Origin: Sediminibacterium soli
GTDB taxonomy: Bacteria; Bacteroidota; Bacteroidia; Chitinophagales; Chitinophagaceae
Length of the DNA: 64,000 bases
Direction: 5' to 3'
Assembly (NCBI RefSeq): GCF_009939225.1
Contig: NZ_JAACJR010000006.1
Coordinates: forward strand, 496,001-560,000
Below, piece by piece: positions 19,541 to 28,538 of the stretch. Each line of letters opens with the position of its first letter. Position 1 is the first letter of the stretch. Under the pieces are notes generated by a model. It did no database searches and was not told the origin of the DNA. It saw only the letters and a list, made by a program, of their open reading frames with translations. A program made the position numbers and the translations under genes.

Positions 19541-19572
19541 AAAACCGCGCAACCAAATTGCGCGGTTTTTTA
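19541..19572 (+). terminator. Rho-independent terminator of nusB-DUF1573-yajC
   Basis: A 12-bp stem (AAAACCGCGCAA, 19541-19552; TTGCGCGGTTTT, 19558-19569), a 5-base loop and a T-run, 21 bp after the yajC stop. Confidence 0.9.
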
Positions 19573-19628
19573 ATGAAAGCATCCGTACTTTGTTGCTCCT
19601 TTGTACTTCGTAATCCCCGGTTGGTCTT

Positions 19629-20228
19629 ATGCTTCGTATCGGTATCACAGGCGGCATCGGCAGCGGAAAAAGCATGGTCTCGCATATTTTCCGGGTACTG
19701 GGCATTCCCGTGTTTGATGCAGACAGCACGGCAAAGCAGATCATGGAAACAGATGAACAGCTGCGCAGCGCGATCATACAGGCCTTCGGCCGAGAATCGT
19801 ATACCGGAGATCGGCTCAACCGCAAACATATCGCCTCCCTTGTTTTTAACGACGCTTACCAGCTTACCCTGCTGAACTCACTGGTGCATCCCGCCGCCAT
19901 TGCGGCAGCTGATGCCTGGGCGCTGGAGCAGCATGCGCCCTATGTTACCAAGGAAGCCGCGCTGTTCTTTGAATCAGGCTCGGCCACGGGCATGGATTAT
20001 ATCATCGGCGTGTATGCACCCCGCCATCTCCGGATCAAACGGGTGATGGACAGGGACGGTATTACCAGAGAAGAAGTGCTGTTGCGTATGAACAGGCAGA
20101 TCGATGAAGAGATCAAAATGCGTCTCTGCGATTTTGTGGTGCTGAACGACGACCAGCACCTGCTCATACCCCAGGTGCTCACGCTGCACGAACGTTTTCT
20201 GGCAGAAAGCAGGGAACAGGGTGACTGA
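19629..20228 (+). CDS. coaE: Dephospho-CoA kinase
   Basis: 199 aa. Last step of coenzyme A synthesis: ATP-dependent phosphorylation of the ribose 3'-OH of dephospho-CoA. The P-loop is at the very start (ITGGIGSGKSMV), followed by the family words GIPVFDADSTAKQI and LLNSLVHPA. PYVTKEAALFFESGS and a lid/base region VMDRDGITREEVLLRMNRQI complete it. Length is normal. It starts 60 bp after the yajC terminator and so probably has its own promoter. Confidence 0.95.
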   Translation: MLRIGITGGIGSGKSMVSHIFRVLGIPVFDADSTAKQIMETDEQLRSAIIQAFGRESYTGDRLNRKHIASLVFNDAYQLTLLNSLVHPAAIAAADAWALEQHAPYVTKEAALFFESGSATGMDYIIGVYAPRHLRIKRVMDRDGITREEVLLRMNRQIDEEIKMRLCDFVVLNDDQHLLIPQVLTLHERFLAESREQGD

Positions 20229-20264
20229 AAAACAACGGTAATCGTAACCGTGCAAAACAATGCT

Positions 20265-20624
20265 ATGCAGAAAGTCAATCTCCGGCAAAAATTCGGTCTT
20301 TTCTCCGAGCAATGGAGCCCTAAAATTGTGGGTGAACTGAACGGACAGCAGGTAAAACTGGTGAAGTTCGAGGGGCCGTTTACCTGGCATCACCACGAGC
20401 AGGAGGACGAATTGTTTTACGTGGTAAAGGGCAGCTTTGTGATGGAGCTGCGCAGCGGAAATATTGAACTGGCGGAAGGCGATTTCCTGATCGTTCCGAG
20501 AGGAGTGGAGCACCGGCCCAATGCGTCTGAAGAAGTGTGGGTGATGTTGTTTGAACCCGCGGGCACCGTAAATACCGGTAACATCAGCGACGGTTTTACG
20601 AAAACGGATTTACAGCAGTTGTAG
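20265..20624 (+). CDS. Cupin domain protein
   Basis: 119 aa from ATG 20265; a GTG at 20250 is less likely. A single small cupin barrel: WHHHEQEDELFYVVKGSF carries the first cupin motif with three His and a Glu as candidate metal ligands, and GDFLIVPRGVEHRP carries the second with the last His. Such stand-alone cupins may be isomerases, dioxygenases or sugar-binding proteins; nothing here selects among them. It may be co-transcribed with coaE (36 bp gap). Confidence 0.8.
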   Translation: MQKVNLRQKFGLFSEQWSPKIVGELNGQQVKLVKFEGPFTWHHHEQEDELFYVVKGSFVMELRSGNIELAEGDFLIVPRGVEHRPNASEEVWVMLFEPAGTVNTGNISDGFTKTDLQQL

Positions 20625-20686
20625 CGCCCTGGCACACAGTGGCCTGCTATTACCGAACAGTATTTTTCTATTAATCCCGGTTAAAA

Positions 20687-21034
20687 ATGTACAAACGGCT
20701 CTTCGCTTTTTTCCTGTTGCTGCTCCTGGTTGCCGGCGGTTATGCTTTTGTTTTCGGATGGATCATTCCCAAAACAGCGGCGTTTACGCAACCCGGTAAA
20801 TGGCGCCTGGTGCCGCTGCGGCAACCAAGAGAAACCGTGCATGGTTATTTCGGAGAACCCCTGCAGGCAGATGGGCGCAGGGAAGAGTGGACGGGCGGAA
20901 CCAGCCGCAGACAATACCGGCTCAGTATCTATTATGCAGCCGACACCACTGCCGCCGCTTACAGCATACACTATTTCTACAAAAGCTGGCTGGTAAACCG
21001 CGATTACCTGGTTGACTCGGGCGCTATCCGTTAA
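20687..21034 (+). CDS. Small membrane-anchored protein, SmpA-like fold possible
   Basis: 115 aa. One N-terminal helix (LFAFFLLLLLVAGGYAFVFG) and an exported domain of about 80 residues. The words RETVHGYFGEPLQADGRREEW and YRLSIYYAAD resemble the turn-and-strand plan of SmpA/BamE-type domains (lGxP then a W/Y-rich strand), but the match is weak. No lipobox. It lies between the cupin gene and a convergent methyltransferase. Confidence 0.55.
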   Translation: MYKRLFAFFLLLLLVAGGYAFVFGWIIPKTAAFTQPGKWRLVPLRQPRETVHGYFGEPLQADGRREEWTGGTSRRQYRLSIYYAADTTAAAYSIHYFYKSWLVNRDYLVDSGAIR

Positions 21035-21037
21035 CCT

Positions 21038-21988
21038 TTACTTGCTGATGCGGTAACACCAGCGTTTCAGTTTTCCTTCAAAATCAAACGGTGTGCTGGC
21101 CCTGGTAATATCCCTGATCTCACTTGCGTGTATGGCCGCTTCATCGATCACAAACCTGGTGTAGTTGGTGCTGAAATAAATCAGTCCGCCTGCCACGGTG
21201 GCCGCCAGCACATCGTTCAGCAGTTCCACATGGTCGCGCTGTATATCGAGTATATCCTTCATGCGCTTGCTGTTGCTGAATGTGGGTGGATCCATCACCA
21301 CCAGATCAAAGCTGTTGGGGCGCAGGGTTTTCAGGTATTGTTTGACATCCGCGTGAATAAACCGGTACCGCGCGGGATCTTTGAGCCGGTTGATGACAAA
21401 ATTGTCTTCGGCCCAGTTCAGGTAGGTTTTGGAAAGATCAACCGAAGTCACTTCCGAAGCGCCGCCCGATGCCGCATATACTGAAAAGGATCCCGTATAA
21501 CAAAACAGGTTCAACACCCTTTTGCCCTGGCTTAGTTCCCTGACCATCTGCCTGGTGCTGCGATGATCGAGAAACAGACCCGTATCGAGATAGTCCGTAA
21601 GGTTTACCTGGAATTTAAGCCCGTTTTCCAGCACGGTAAAAAACTCCTGCCGCATATCCATCTTCTCGTACTGTCCTTCGCGATGCGATTGCCTTTTCCG
21701 CTGGCGTACGAACATTTTTGCAACGGGTATCTCCATCACTTCCTGTATCACCTGCAGGCATTTGTCAAGCCATTCCTCATGCGCTTCATCCGTCATGCCA
21801 TGTCTGCGCAGGTATTCGGCGAGGTAAAGTTTGTCTTCGTACAATTCAATACAGAAAGGAAACTCGGGCAGGTCGTGATCGTATACACGGTAGCAGCCCA
21901 CCTGCATGCGTTTTGCCTGCTTGCTTCGGTGTTTATACACTTTTGCCAGCCTGTTGCGAAACATATCGGCCTTGGGAAAATCGGTCAT
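21038..21988 (-). CDS. 23S rRNA methyltransferase, stand-alone RlmK (C-terminal half of RlmL) type
   Basis: 316 aa SAM-dependent methyltransferase. The order matches the RlmK half of E. coli RlmKL, which makes m7G2069 in 23S rRNA: FRNRLAKVYKH, CYRVYDHDLPEFPF, an N-terminal PUA-like to Rossmann linker, VNLTDYLDTGLFLDHR, the SAM motif VLNLFCYTGSFSVYAA, VDLSKTYLNWAEDN, then VMDPPTFSNSKRM and IQRDHVELL. The N-terminal THUMP/RlmL half (m2G2445) is absent, so only the K activity is predicted. The start at 21988 is the first Met giving this plan. The specific modified base is inferred from homology. Confidence 0.83.
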   Translation of the reverse strand: MTDFPKADMFRNRLAKVYKHRSKQAKRMQVGCYRVYDHDLPEFPFCIELYEDKLYLAEYLRRHGMTDEAHEEWLDKCLQVIQEVMEIPVAKMFVRQRKRQSHREGQYEKMDMRQEFFTVLENGLKFQVNLTDYLDTGLFLDHRSTRQMVRELSQGKRVLNLFCYTGSFSVYAASGGASEVTSVDLSKTYLNWAEDNFVINRLKDPARYRFIHADVKQYLKTLRPNSFDLVVMDPPTFSNSKRMKDILDIQRDHVELLNDVLAATVAGGLIYFSTNYTRFVIDEAAIHASEIRDITRASTPFDFEGKLKRWCYRISK

Positions 21989-22105
21989 CAGGCAAAAATA
22001 GAGGGATTGGCGGATTTGTTGCTGCTATCCCCTTCGCTGATAATCCGCCCGGGCTTTTTCTCCCAATCTGCAAATCCACTATATTTAAACACTAAAACTC
22101 ACTGA

Positions 22106-23734
22106 ATGAGAAAGACCATTCTGCTAACGGTAATGGCATTCCTTTCGGCGCTTGCTGATGCACAGGATTACAGCAATGCCGCCGCACAGGCCAACCGTTT
22201 ACAATCGCTTGCCAAAGCCTACCCGCAGCTGGCCAGTCTGCGCTCGCTGGGAAAAACCCCGGGCGGACACGACCTCTGGCTGTTAACCATCGGAACCGGA
22301 AAAACAGAGGACAAACCTGCCATCGCCGTAATCGGCGGTGTGGAAGGCAATCACCTGCTGGGAACGGAATTATCGATCGGCTTTGCGGAAAACATGCTCA
22401 AAGCAAGTGCTTCGGACAGCATCCGGCAACTGCTGGCACGCACCACGTACTATGTATTTCCCAATATGAGTCCGGATGCCATGGAGCAGTATTTTTCCAG
22501 GCTGAAATACGAACGCACCGGCAACGGAACGGAAACAGATGATGACAGGGACGGGAAACTGAACGAAGACGGCGTGGATGATCTCGACGGCAACGGCAAG
22601 ATCACGCTGATGCGTATCGAATCTCCCGTGGGAGAATACCGCCTGCACCCGGATGACGCACGGGTGCTCATCAAAGCCGATCCGGCCAAGGGCGAGAAAG
22701 GGAAATACATCCTGCTGCAGGAGGGCATCGACAACGATAAAGACCGGCAACTGAACGAAGACGGCGAAGGCGGCGTTTCCATCAATCGGAACCTTACTTA
22801 CCGGCACAATGTGTTTGCGCCCGGTGCGGGTGATTTTCCTGCCAGTGAAAAAGAATCGCGTGCCCTGCTCGATTTTCTGTTCGATGCTTTCAATGTATAC
22901 GCAGTGGTGAGCTTTGGTTCCAACAACAACTTATCGACACCCGTAACCTATAATGCCGCGGCCGCAAAAGAGCGTATCGTTGCCGGTTACCAGGAGCCCG
23001 ACGCAAAGGCAAACGGGATGGTGAGTGAACTGTACAACAAACTCACCGGTCTGAAAGACGCACCCAAGACCAATCCCGGCGGAGGCGATGTATTGTCATG
23101 GGGGTATTACCATTACACACGGTATTGCTTCAGCACACCCGGCTGGTGGGTGCCCAAAACAAAACCCGACACTTCCAGGAAAGAAAAAGCATTTACCGTA
23201 GAGGATCCCGCGGCCAATTACCTGCGCTGGGCACAGCAGCAGGGCATTACCGGCACGTTTACGGAATGGAAGACCGTGCAGCATTCCGATTATCCCGGTC
23301 AACGGGTGGAAGTAGGCGGTATCGATCCTTTTGTATTGACCAATCCCCCTTACCAGCTGGTACCCGATATCGTGAAAAAACACACCGAATTCCTCGTAAA
23401 GCTCGCCGCGCAGCAGGCCGTGATCGAAACAGCCAACCTGAAAACCGAAAAGCTGGGCAACGGCCTTACACGCGTAAGCATCGATGTGATGAATACCGGC
23501 GGTTTATCGACCCATACCAAACTTGGCGAGCGCAGTTACTTCCTGAAGAAAATGAAAGTGTCTGTAAAAACCGATAAACAGGAGATCGTGGGCGGAAGAA
23601 AAATATTCCTGCTCAATTCGCTGGAAGCGGGCGCCACACAGTCGTTCAGCTGGCTGGTAAAAGGCAGCGGCACCATCAGCATCGAAGCGGGCTGCCCCAC
23701 CGCAGGTACCAAAACAGTGCAAGTAACCCTCTAA
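22106..23734 (+). CDS. M14 family peptidase homolog lacking catalytic residues
   Basis: 542 aa, signal peptide ending near ALADAQ. Collinear with the true M14 peptidase downstream, but the active site is altered. The H-x-x-E zinc motif is E-x-x-H (VEGNHLLGTE, Glu 80/His 83), the third zinc His is Gly 271 (VSFGSNNN), and the catalytic Glu is Pro in the matching word (CFSTPGWW). Asp-rich loops like EF-hand or thrombospondin repeats remain (DDDRDGKLNEDG, DNDKDRQLNEDG). A pseudopeptidase or binding partner of the neighbour is likely. The two genes are 9 bp apart. Confidence 0.82.
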   Translation: MRKTILLTVMAFLSALADAQDYSNAAAQANRLQSLAKAYPQLASLRSLGKTPGGHDLWLLTIGTGKTEDKPAIAVIGGVEGNHLLGTELSIGFAENMLKASASDSIRQLLARTTYYVFPNMSPDAMEQYFSRLKYERTGNGTETDDDRDGKLNEDGVDDLDGNGKITLMRIESPVGEYRLHPDDARVLIKADPAKGEKGKYILLQEGIDNDKDRQLNEDGEGGVSINRNLTYRHNVFAPGAGDFPASEKESRALLDFLFDAFNVYAVVSFGSNNNLSTPVTYNAAAAKERIVAGYQEPDAKANGMVSELYNKLTGLKDAPKTNPGGGDVLSWGYYHYTRYCFSTPGWWVPKTKPDTSRKEKAFTVEDPAANYLRWAQQQGITGTFTEWKTVQHSDYPGQRVEVGGIDPFVLTNPPYQLVPDIVKKHTEFLVKLAAQQAVIETANLKTEKLGNGLTRVSIDVMNTGGLSTHTKLGERSYFLKKMKVSVKTDKQEIVGGRKIFLLNSLEAGATQSFSWLVKGSGTISIEAGCPTAGTKTVQVTL

Positions 23735-23743
23735 ACGCATTTT

Positions 23744-25477
23744 ATGAAACGCATCATACCATTTTTGTTCACCCTCGGTTGTTCCCTTGCCGTGACGGCG
23801 GTGCAGTCGCAAACGGCAGAACAGCTTTTTAAAGCGGCGGGGTCGCCGGTCAACCCAAAAGTGGCCATAACCTGGAACCGGTATTACGATCATGCCGGTA
23901 TTGCCGAGATACTGAAAAAGATCGCAGCCGCACATCCCGAACTGGCCAGGCTGCAGTCGATCGGCAAATCCTACGAAGGCAGGGATATCTGGTGCATCAC
24001 CATTACAGATTTCAAAAAAGGCAATCCCGATAAAAAGCCGGGAATGTATATCGATGGCAATATCCACTCCAATGAAATACAGGGTGCCGAGTTTGCCATG
24101 TACACCGCCTGGTATATGACGGAGTCTTTTGCCGATAACAGATTTGTACAGGAACTGCTTGCCGATAAAGTGTTCTATATCATACCCACCATCAACCCCG
24201 ATGGCAGGGACAGTTATATGCACCAGCCCAACACCGCCAGTTCTCCGCGTTCGGGTATGAAGCAGATCGATAACGACGGCGACGGACTGGTTGATGAAGA
24301 CAAATACGACGACCTGGATGGCGACGGCAATATCACGCAGATGCGCCGCAGGAACCCGAACGGCCGTTACAAGATCGACCCTAAAGACCCCCGGTTCATG
24401 GTGAGGGTGGGCGCCGATGAGAAAGGCGAATACGAATTGCTGGGCGGAGAAGGCATCGATAACGACGGCGACGGACGCGTTAACGAAGACGGTTACGATT
24501 TCCAGTATGATCCCAACCGCGACTGGGGCTGGGGATGGCAGCCGAACTACATACAGGGCGGCGCCTATAAATATCCTTTTTCCCTGCCGGAGAACCGCGC
24601 TGTGATGGAATTTGTATTCAAACATCCGAATATCGCAGCCGCACAGTCGTTTCATAATTCGGGCGGAATGATCCTTCGCGGGCCGGGCGGACAGGAGGAT
24701 GTGGGCACCTATAACGCACAGGATGTACAGGTATACGATATGATCGGCAAGAAAGGAGAGGAATTGCTGCCCGGTTACAAATACCTGGTGGTGTACAAAG
24801 ACCTGTATTCCGCTTACGGCGGAGAGCTCGACTGGTTCTATGCAGGCCGCGGCATCTACACCTATTCCAATGAATTATGGACTGGCTACCTCATGTATAT
24901 GCGGGAACTGAAAGGGGAGAACGAACTGTACAATTTTGACAGGGATCTTTTACTCGGAGATGGTTTTGTAGCCTGGAAGGAATACGATCATCCGCAATAT
25001 GGCAAAATAGAGATCGGCGGTTTCAAGAAAAATACCGGCCGTGCGCACCCGGGATTCCTGCTTGAATCCGATGCCCACCGCAATATGGCGTTCAGCGTAT
25101 ACCACCTGTATTCCACACCGAAACTGACTGTACAGGAGATCGCCGAAAAAGACCTTGGCGGCGGTTTGAAAGAAGTTACCGCGGTGATCAGCAACGAAAG
25201 GATCATGCCCACGCACAGCAGCCAGGATGTAAAGAACAGGATCGAAAGGCCGGATTATATCTCGCTTGTAACAAGCGGTAAAATACTTGCCGGTATGCGT
25301 GTTGAAAACCGCGACATGAATATCACCTCGGAGCAACCCAACAACCCCGATACCATCGAAGTGCCCAATATTCCCGGTCTCGGCGCCGTTACCGTTCGCT
25401 GGATCATTCAGGGAGGAGGAAAGTATACGGTGAACGTGGACAGCCGCAAAGGAGGAACGGCTTCGGGAACGAAGTAG
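23744..25477 (+). CDS. M14 family zinc carboxypeptidase
   Basis: 577 aa with signal peptide (LFTLGCSLAVTAVQSQT). The zinc site is complete: GNIHSNEIQGAE (His 108, Glu 111), a third His at about 304 (QSFHNSGG) and the catalytic Glu at about 377 (YTYSNELWTG). Between the zinc motifs it carries Asp-rich calcium-type loops (DNDGDGLVDEDKYDDLDGDG; DNDGDGRVNEDG). The last 130 residues form a C-terminal beta domain. It acts outside the inner membrane on peptides, probably from the C-terminus. Second gene of a pair with its pseudoenzyme paralog. Confidence 0.9.
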   Translation: MKRIIPFLFTLGCSLAVTAVQSQTAEQLFKAAGSPVNPKVAITWNRYYDHAGIAEILKKIAAAHPELARLQSIGKSYEGRDIWCITITDFKKGNPDKKPGMYIDGNIHSNEIQGAEFAMYTAWYMTESFADNRFVQELLADKVFYIIPTINPDGRDSYMHQPNTASSPRSGMKQIDNDGDGLVDEDKYDDLDGDGNITQMRRRNPNGRYKIDPKDPRFMVRVGADEKGEYELLGGEGIDNDGDGRVNEDGYDFQYDPNRDWGWGWQPNYIQGGAYKYPFSLPENRAVMEFVFKHPNIAAAQSFHNSGGMILRGPGGQEDVGTYNAQDVQVYDMIGKKGEELLPGYKYLVVYKDLYSAYGGELDWFYAGRGIYTYSNELWTGYLMYMRELKGENELYNFDRDLLLGDGFVAWKEYDHPQYGKIEIGGFKKNTGRAHPGFLLESDAHRNMAFSVYHLYSTPKLTVQEIAEKDLGGGLKEVTAVISNERIMPTHSSQDVKNRIERPDYISLVTSGKILAGMRVENRDMNITSEQPNNPDTIEVPNIPGLGAVTVRWIIQGGGKYTVNVDSRKGGTASGTK

Positions 25478-25490
25478 GGTATAGTGAATG

Positions 25491-25597
25491 AAAAAAGGGA
25501 TTTGGTACCTGGTCTGAGTACTCTGCAAGGTCAGCCGTTGATCGCTCAACGAACCGCCGCTGCAGATTACCTGTTCCGGATACCGGATCCCTTTTTT
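25491..25597. terminator. Branched inverted repeat, probable bidirectional terminator
   Basis: A 17-bp outer stem (25491-25507 with 25581-25597, two G-U pairs) with an A-run on one end and a T-run on the other. It closes the gap between two convergent genes. The enclosed 73 bases are themselves structured: TCTGCA (25522-25527) pairs with TGCAGA (25561-25566), and inside it CGTTGA (25536-25541) pairs with TCAACG (25546-25551) over a TCGC loop. The interior is far larger than a terminator needs. Confidence 0.7.
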
Positions 25598-25613
25598 TAT
25601 GGACAACAGGCGG

Positions 25614-26804
25614 CTATTTCAGTTTCGCCAGTGCCTCGCTGACCCTTCCCCATGCTTTTTCGATATTCTGCATGCTGTTGGCAAAGGAAAAACGAACACA
25701 TTTGGGTTCGCCGAAAGCATCTCCCATAACAGAAGATACATGCGCTGTATTCAGCAGGTACATACTGAGATCGGCCGCATTGCTGATCGTTTCTGTTCCG
25801 TTCGATTTACCGTAATAGGCACTCACATCGGGGAACACATAAAATGCACCCTCGGGAGCAAAACATTTAAAGCCCGGGATACCGGCTACCAGTTCCAGCG
25901 TGCGCTGGCGCCGGCGGGTAAACTCTTCCGTCATTTCTTCCGAAGGACGAAGATTACCGGTCAGCGCCGCAACGGCAGCTTTCTGTGTGATGGAGCAGGT
26001 ACCGCTGGTAAACTGTCCCTGCAGCTTTTCACAGGCTTTTGCGATCTGCGCATTGGCCGCTATATAACCCAGGCGCCATCCGGTCATGGCAAATCCCTTA
26101 CTCAGGCCATTGATCAGTACCACGCGGTCTTTGATGTCTTCAAACTGCGCAATGCTCTCGTGCTTGCCAACAAAGTTGATGTACTCATAAATCTCGTCGG
26201 AAAGAATGATCACACCCGGATTTTTGCGGAACACATCGGCCAGCGCTTCCAGCTCCGCCTTGCTGTATACCGCACCGGAAGGATTGCAGGGCGATGAGAA
26301 CATGAACACTTTGGTCTTTGGCGTAATGGCCGCTGCCACCTGCGCCGGTGTGGGTTTGAAATTTGATTCCACGGAAGTGCGTATCTCCACCACTTTACCA
26401 CGTGCTATCTTAACCAGTTCTGAATAAGTTACCCAGTAAGGCGTGGGAATCACCACTTCGTCACCCTCATCCACCAGCGCCAGGATCGCATTTGCAAGGC
26501 TCTGCTTTGCACCCGTGGAAGTGATGATGTTCTCAGGTTTATACTCCAGGTTATTGTCGCGTTTCAGCTTGGTGCAAACCGCCTCGCGCAGATCGGCAAA
26601 ACCGGCCACCGGCGTATAATGGCTCCAGTTATCATTGATGGCCTTGATGGCTGCATCCTTAATGTGCTGCGGGGTATCAAAATCGGGTTCGCCAAGGCTG
26701 AGATCGATTACATCAATGCCCTGGGCTCTCAATTCACGGCCCAGTTTGGCCATTTTCAGGGTCTCAGGTTCGTTAAATCTGTCTAACAGAGAAGAAAGCT
26801 GCAT
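25614..26804 (-). CDS. Pyridoxal phosphate aminotransferase, aspartate aminotransferase type
   Basis: 396 aa from the ATG at 26804 (MQLSSLLDRFNEPETLKMAK); the frame is open to 26936 but the extra 44 residues look like untranslated leader. Class I/II fold, bacterial aspartate aminotransferase subgroup (AspB-like): DLSLGEPDFDTPQHI, VTYSELVKIA, FSSPCNPSGAVYS, ILSDEIYEYINF, the PLP lysine in LINGLSKGFAMTGWRLGYIA, and the C-terminal arginine in CVRFSFANS. Likely reaction: transfer of amino groups between aspartate or another amino acid and 2-oxoglutarate in the cytoplasm. Confidence 0.9.
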   Translation of the reverse strand: MQLSSLLDRFNEPETLKMAKLGRELRAQGIDVIDLSLGEPDFDTPQHIKDAAIKAINDNWSHYTPVAGFADLREAVCTKLKRDNNLEYKPENIITSTGAKQSLANAILALVDEGDEVVIPTPYWVTYSELVKIARGKVVEIRTSVESNFKPTPAQVAAAITPKTKVFMFSSPCNPSGAVYSKAELEALADVFRKNPGVIILSDEIYEYINFVGKHESIAQFEDIKDRVVLINGLSKGFAMTGWRLGYIAANAQIAKACEKLQGQFTSGTCSITQKAAVAALTGNLRPSEEMTEEFTRRRQRTLELVAGIPGFKCFAPEGAFYVFPDVSAYYGKSNGTETISNAADLSMYLLNTAHVSSVMGDAFGEPKCVRFSFANSMQNIEKAWGRVSEALAKLK

Positions 26805-27036
26805 ACTTGTTTGGTTAATGACTACGGTTGATAATGTTTTCGAGGGCGTAAGTTCGGTAAAAACAGGCAAACAGGGGTTAGTTTTAGGGGTGGGAGCGTG
26901 ATTTTTTGAAAACCGCAAGAGTGAAAACGGTTGCATTGTTTAATGGCTGTTGGCTGTGACCCGGCAGTCTGACCATTTAACAATACAGCCATAAAGTCAA
27001 CGACAAATCAACTCCGTCCTCCCGTACCTTTGCCAC

Positions 27037-28461
27037 ATGCCGCATGAAGCCATTTCTGTTTTCGATATGTTCAAGATCGGCGTAGGGCCATCCAGTTCGC
27101 ATACCCTGGGGCCATGGCGGGCGGCGCTTCGCTGTGTGGATACCATACGGCAGAAGACCGCGCTCGACCAGGTTGCCTCCCTCACGGTTTTGTTATACGG
27201 TTCACTGGCCAAAACAGGCCGGGGTCACGGAACGGATATCGCGGTGCTGATGGGATTGTCGGGAGAGGATCCCGTAACCATCGATGTAAACGCCATCACC
27301 CCAAAAACCACGGCCATCAGCATCAACCGGCGTATCCCGCTCGGCGGAGAAGTATGGCTGGATTTTGACGTAAAGCAAAACCTGCAGTTCCTTTTTCACG
27401 AGTCGCTGCCTTTTCATCCCAATGGTCTTTCTTTTCTGGTGGAGCTGAAAAATGGCGATAGCTGGAGCGAGACATTCTACTCTATCGGCGGGGGCTTTGT
27501 GGTGAAGGAAGGAGAGGATTCGGACAAAAAGAACCGTATTGAACTTCCGTTCCCCATCAATACCGCGGAAGACCTGCTTCATTTCTGTATGAAGGGTATG
27601 GCCATTCACGAGGTGGTGATGGAGAACGAACAGGCCTGGCGCCCCGAAGAAGAAACCAGGAAGGGCATGCTGCGCATCTGGCAAACCATGCAGGAATGCA
27701 CCTACCGGGGCTGTCATGCCAATGGCGAATTACCCGGCGGACTACAGGTAAGAAGAAGGGCTTTTGATCTCAATAAAAAATTGATTAAAGACCAGCAATA
27801 CACTGATTTCCAGGAATGGATAACCTGTATACGGAATGGCGGCAGCGGTTTTCAGTACATACTCGACTGGGTAAGCTGTTTTGCATTGGCGGTGAACGAA
27901 GAAAACGCTTCGTTCGGAAGGGTGGTAACGGCGCCCACCAATGGCGCAGCGGGTGTGATACCGGCGGTGCTGCTGTATTTTGTTGTATTCAACGACGGAT
28001 ACAGTGAGGATAAGATCACCAGGTTCCTGCTTACGGCTTCGGAGATAGGCAGCATATTCAAAAAAGGCGCTACGATCTCCGCCGCAATGGGCGGCTGTCA
28101 GGCCGAGATCGGCGTATCGTCTGCCATGGCGGCGGCGGCGCTGACCGAATCCCTTGGCGGCACACAGCGCCAGGCGCTGATGGCAGCCGAAATAGCGATG
28201 GAACATCACCTGGGACTTACCTGCGATCCGATCGGCGGACTGGTGCAGATACCCTGTATCGAACGCAATACCATGGGCGCCATCAAAGCCATCACGGCTT
28301 CGCAGCTGGCGCTGCAGAGTTCTCCGGACTATGCCATCGTCAGTCTTGATAAAGTCATTACAACCATGTGGCAGACAGCCCTCGATATGAACAGCAAATA
28401 CAAGGAAACCGCCGACGGCGGCCTGGCAGTGAATGTGCCCCTGAGTTTGCCGGAATGTTAG
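27037..28461 (+). CDS. sdaA: L-serine ammonia-lyase (iron-sulfur type)
   Basis: 474 aa. Converts L-serine to pyruvate and ammonia in the cytoplasm. It is a single-chain enzyme with the beta domain first ([24 protein letters not shown]) and the alpha domain after residue about 190 ([21 protein letters not shown]). Cys residues for the oxygen-sensitive 4Fe-4S cluster are visible in [19 protein letters not shown] and [16 protein letters not shown]. Length is typical of the E. coli SdaA/SdaB type. The preceding aminotransferase gene is divergent. Confidence 0.95.
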   Translation: MPHEAISVFDMFKIGVGPSSSHTLGPWRAALRCVDTIRQKTALDQVASLTVLLYGSLAKTGRGHGTDIAVLMGLSGEDPVTIDVNAITPKTTAISINRRIPLGGEVWLDFDVKQNLQFLFHESLPFHPNGLSFLVELKNGDSWSETFYSIGGGFVVKEGEDSDKKNRIELPFPINTAEDLLHFCMKGMAIHEVVMENEQAWRPEEETRKGMLRIWQTMQECTYRGCHANGELPGGLQVRRRAFDLNKKLIKDQQYTDFQEWITCIRNGGSGFQYILDWVSCFALAVNEENASFGRVVTAPTNGAAGVIPAVLLYFVVFNDGYSEDKITRFLLTASEIGSIFKKGATISAAMGGCQAEIGVSSAMAAAALTESLGGTQRQALMAAEIAMEHHLGLTCDPIGGLVQIPCIERNTMGAIKAITASQLALQSSPDYAIVSLDKVITTMWQTALDMNSKYKETADGGLAVNVPLSLPEC

Positions 28462-28538
28462 GGGAGAATCGTGAGACGTCAAACCTCAGACGATTCCCCT
28501 CATGGAACAATTATTGAATCATCTCTCAAAACCTTTCC

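Noticed and set aside
23504..24655. 383-codon minus-strand open frame opposite the M14 genes
   Set aside because: It spans parts of two real genes on the other strand and has the composition of reversed coding sequence.
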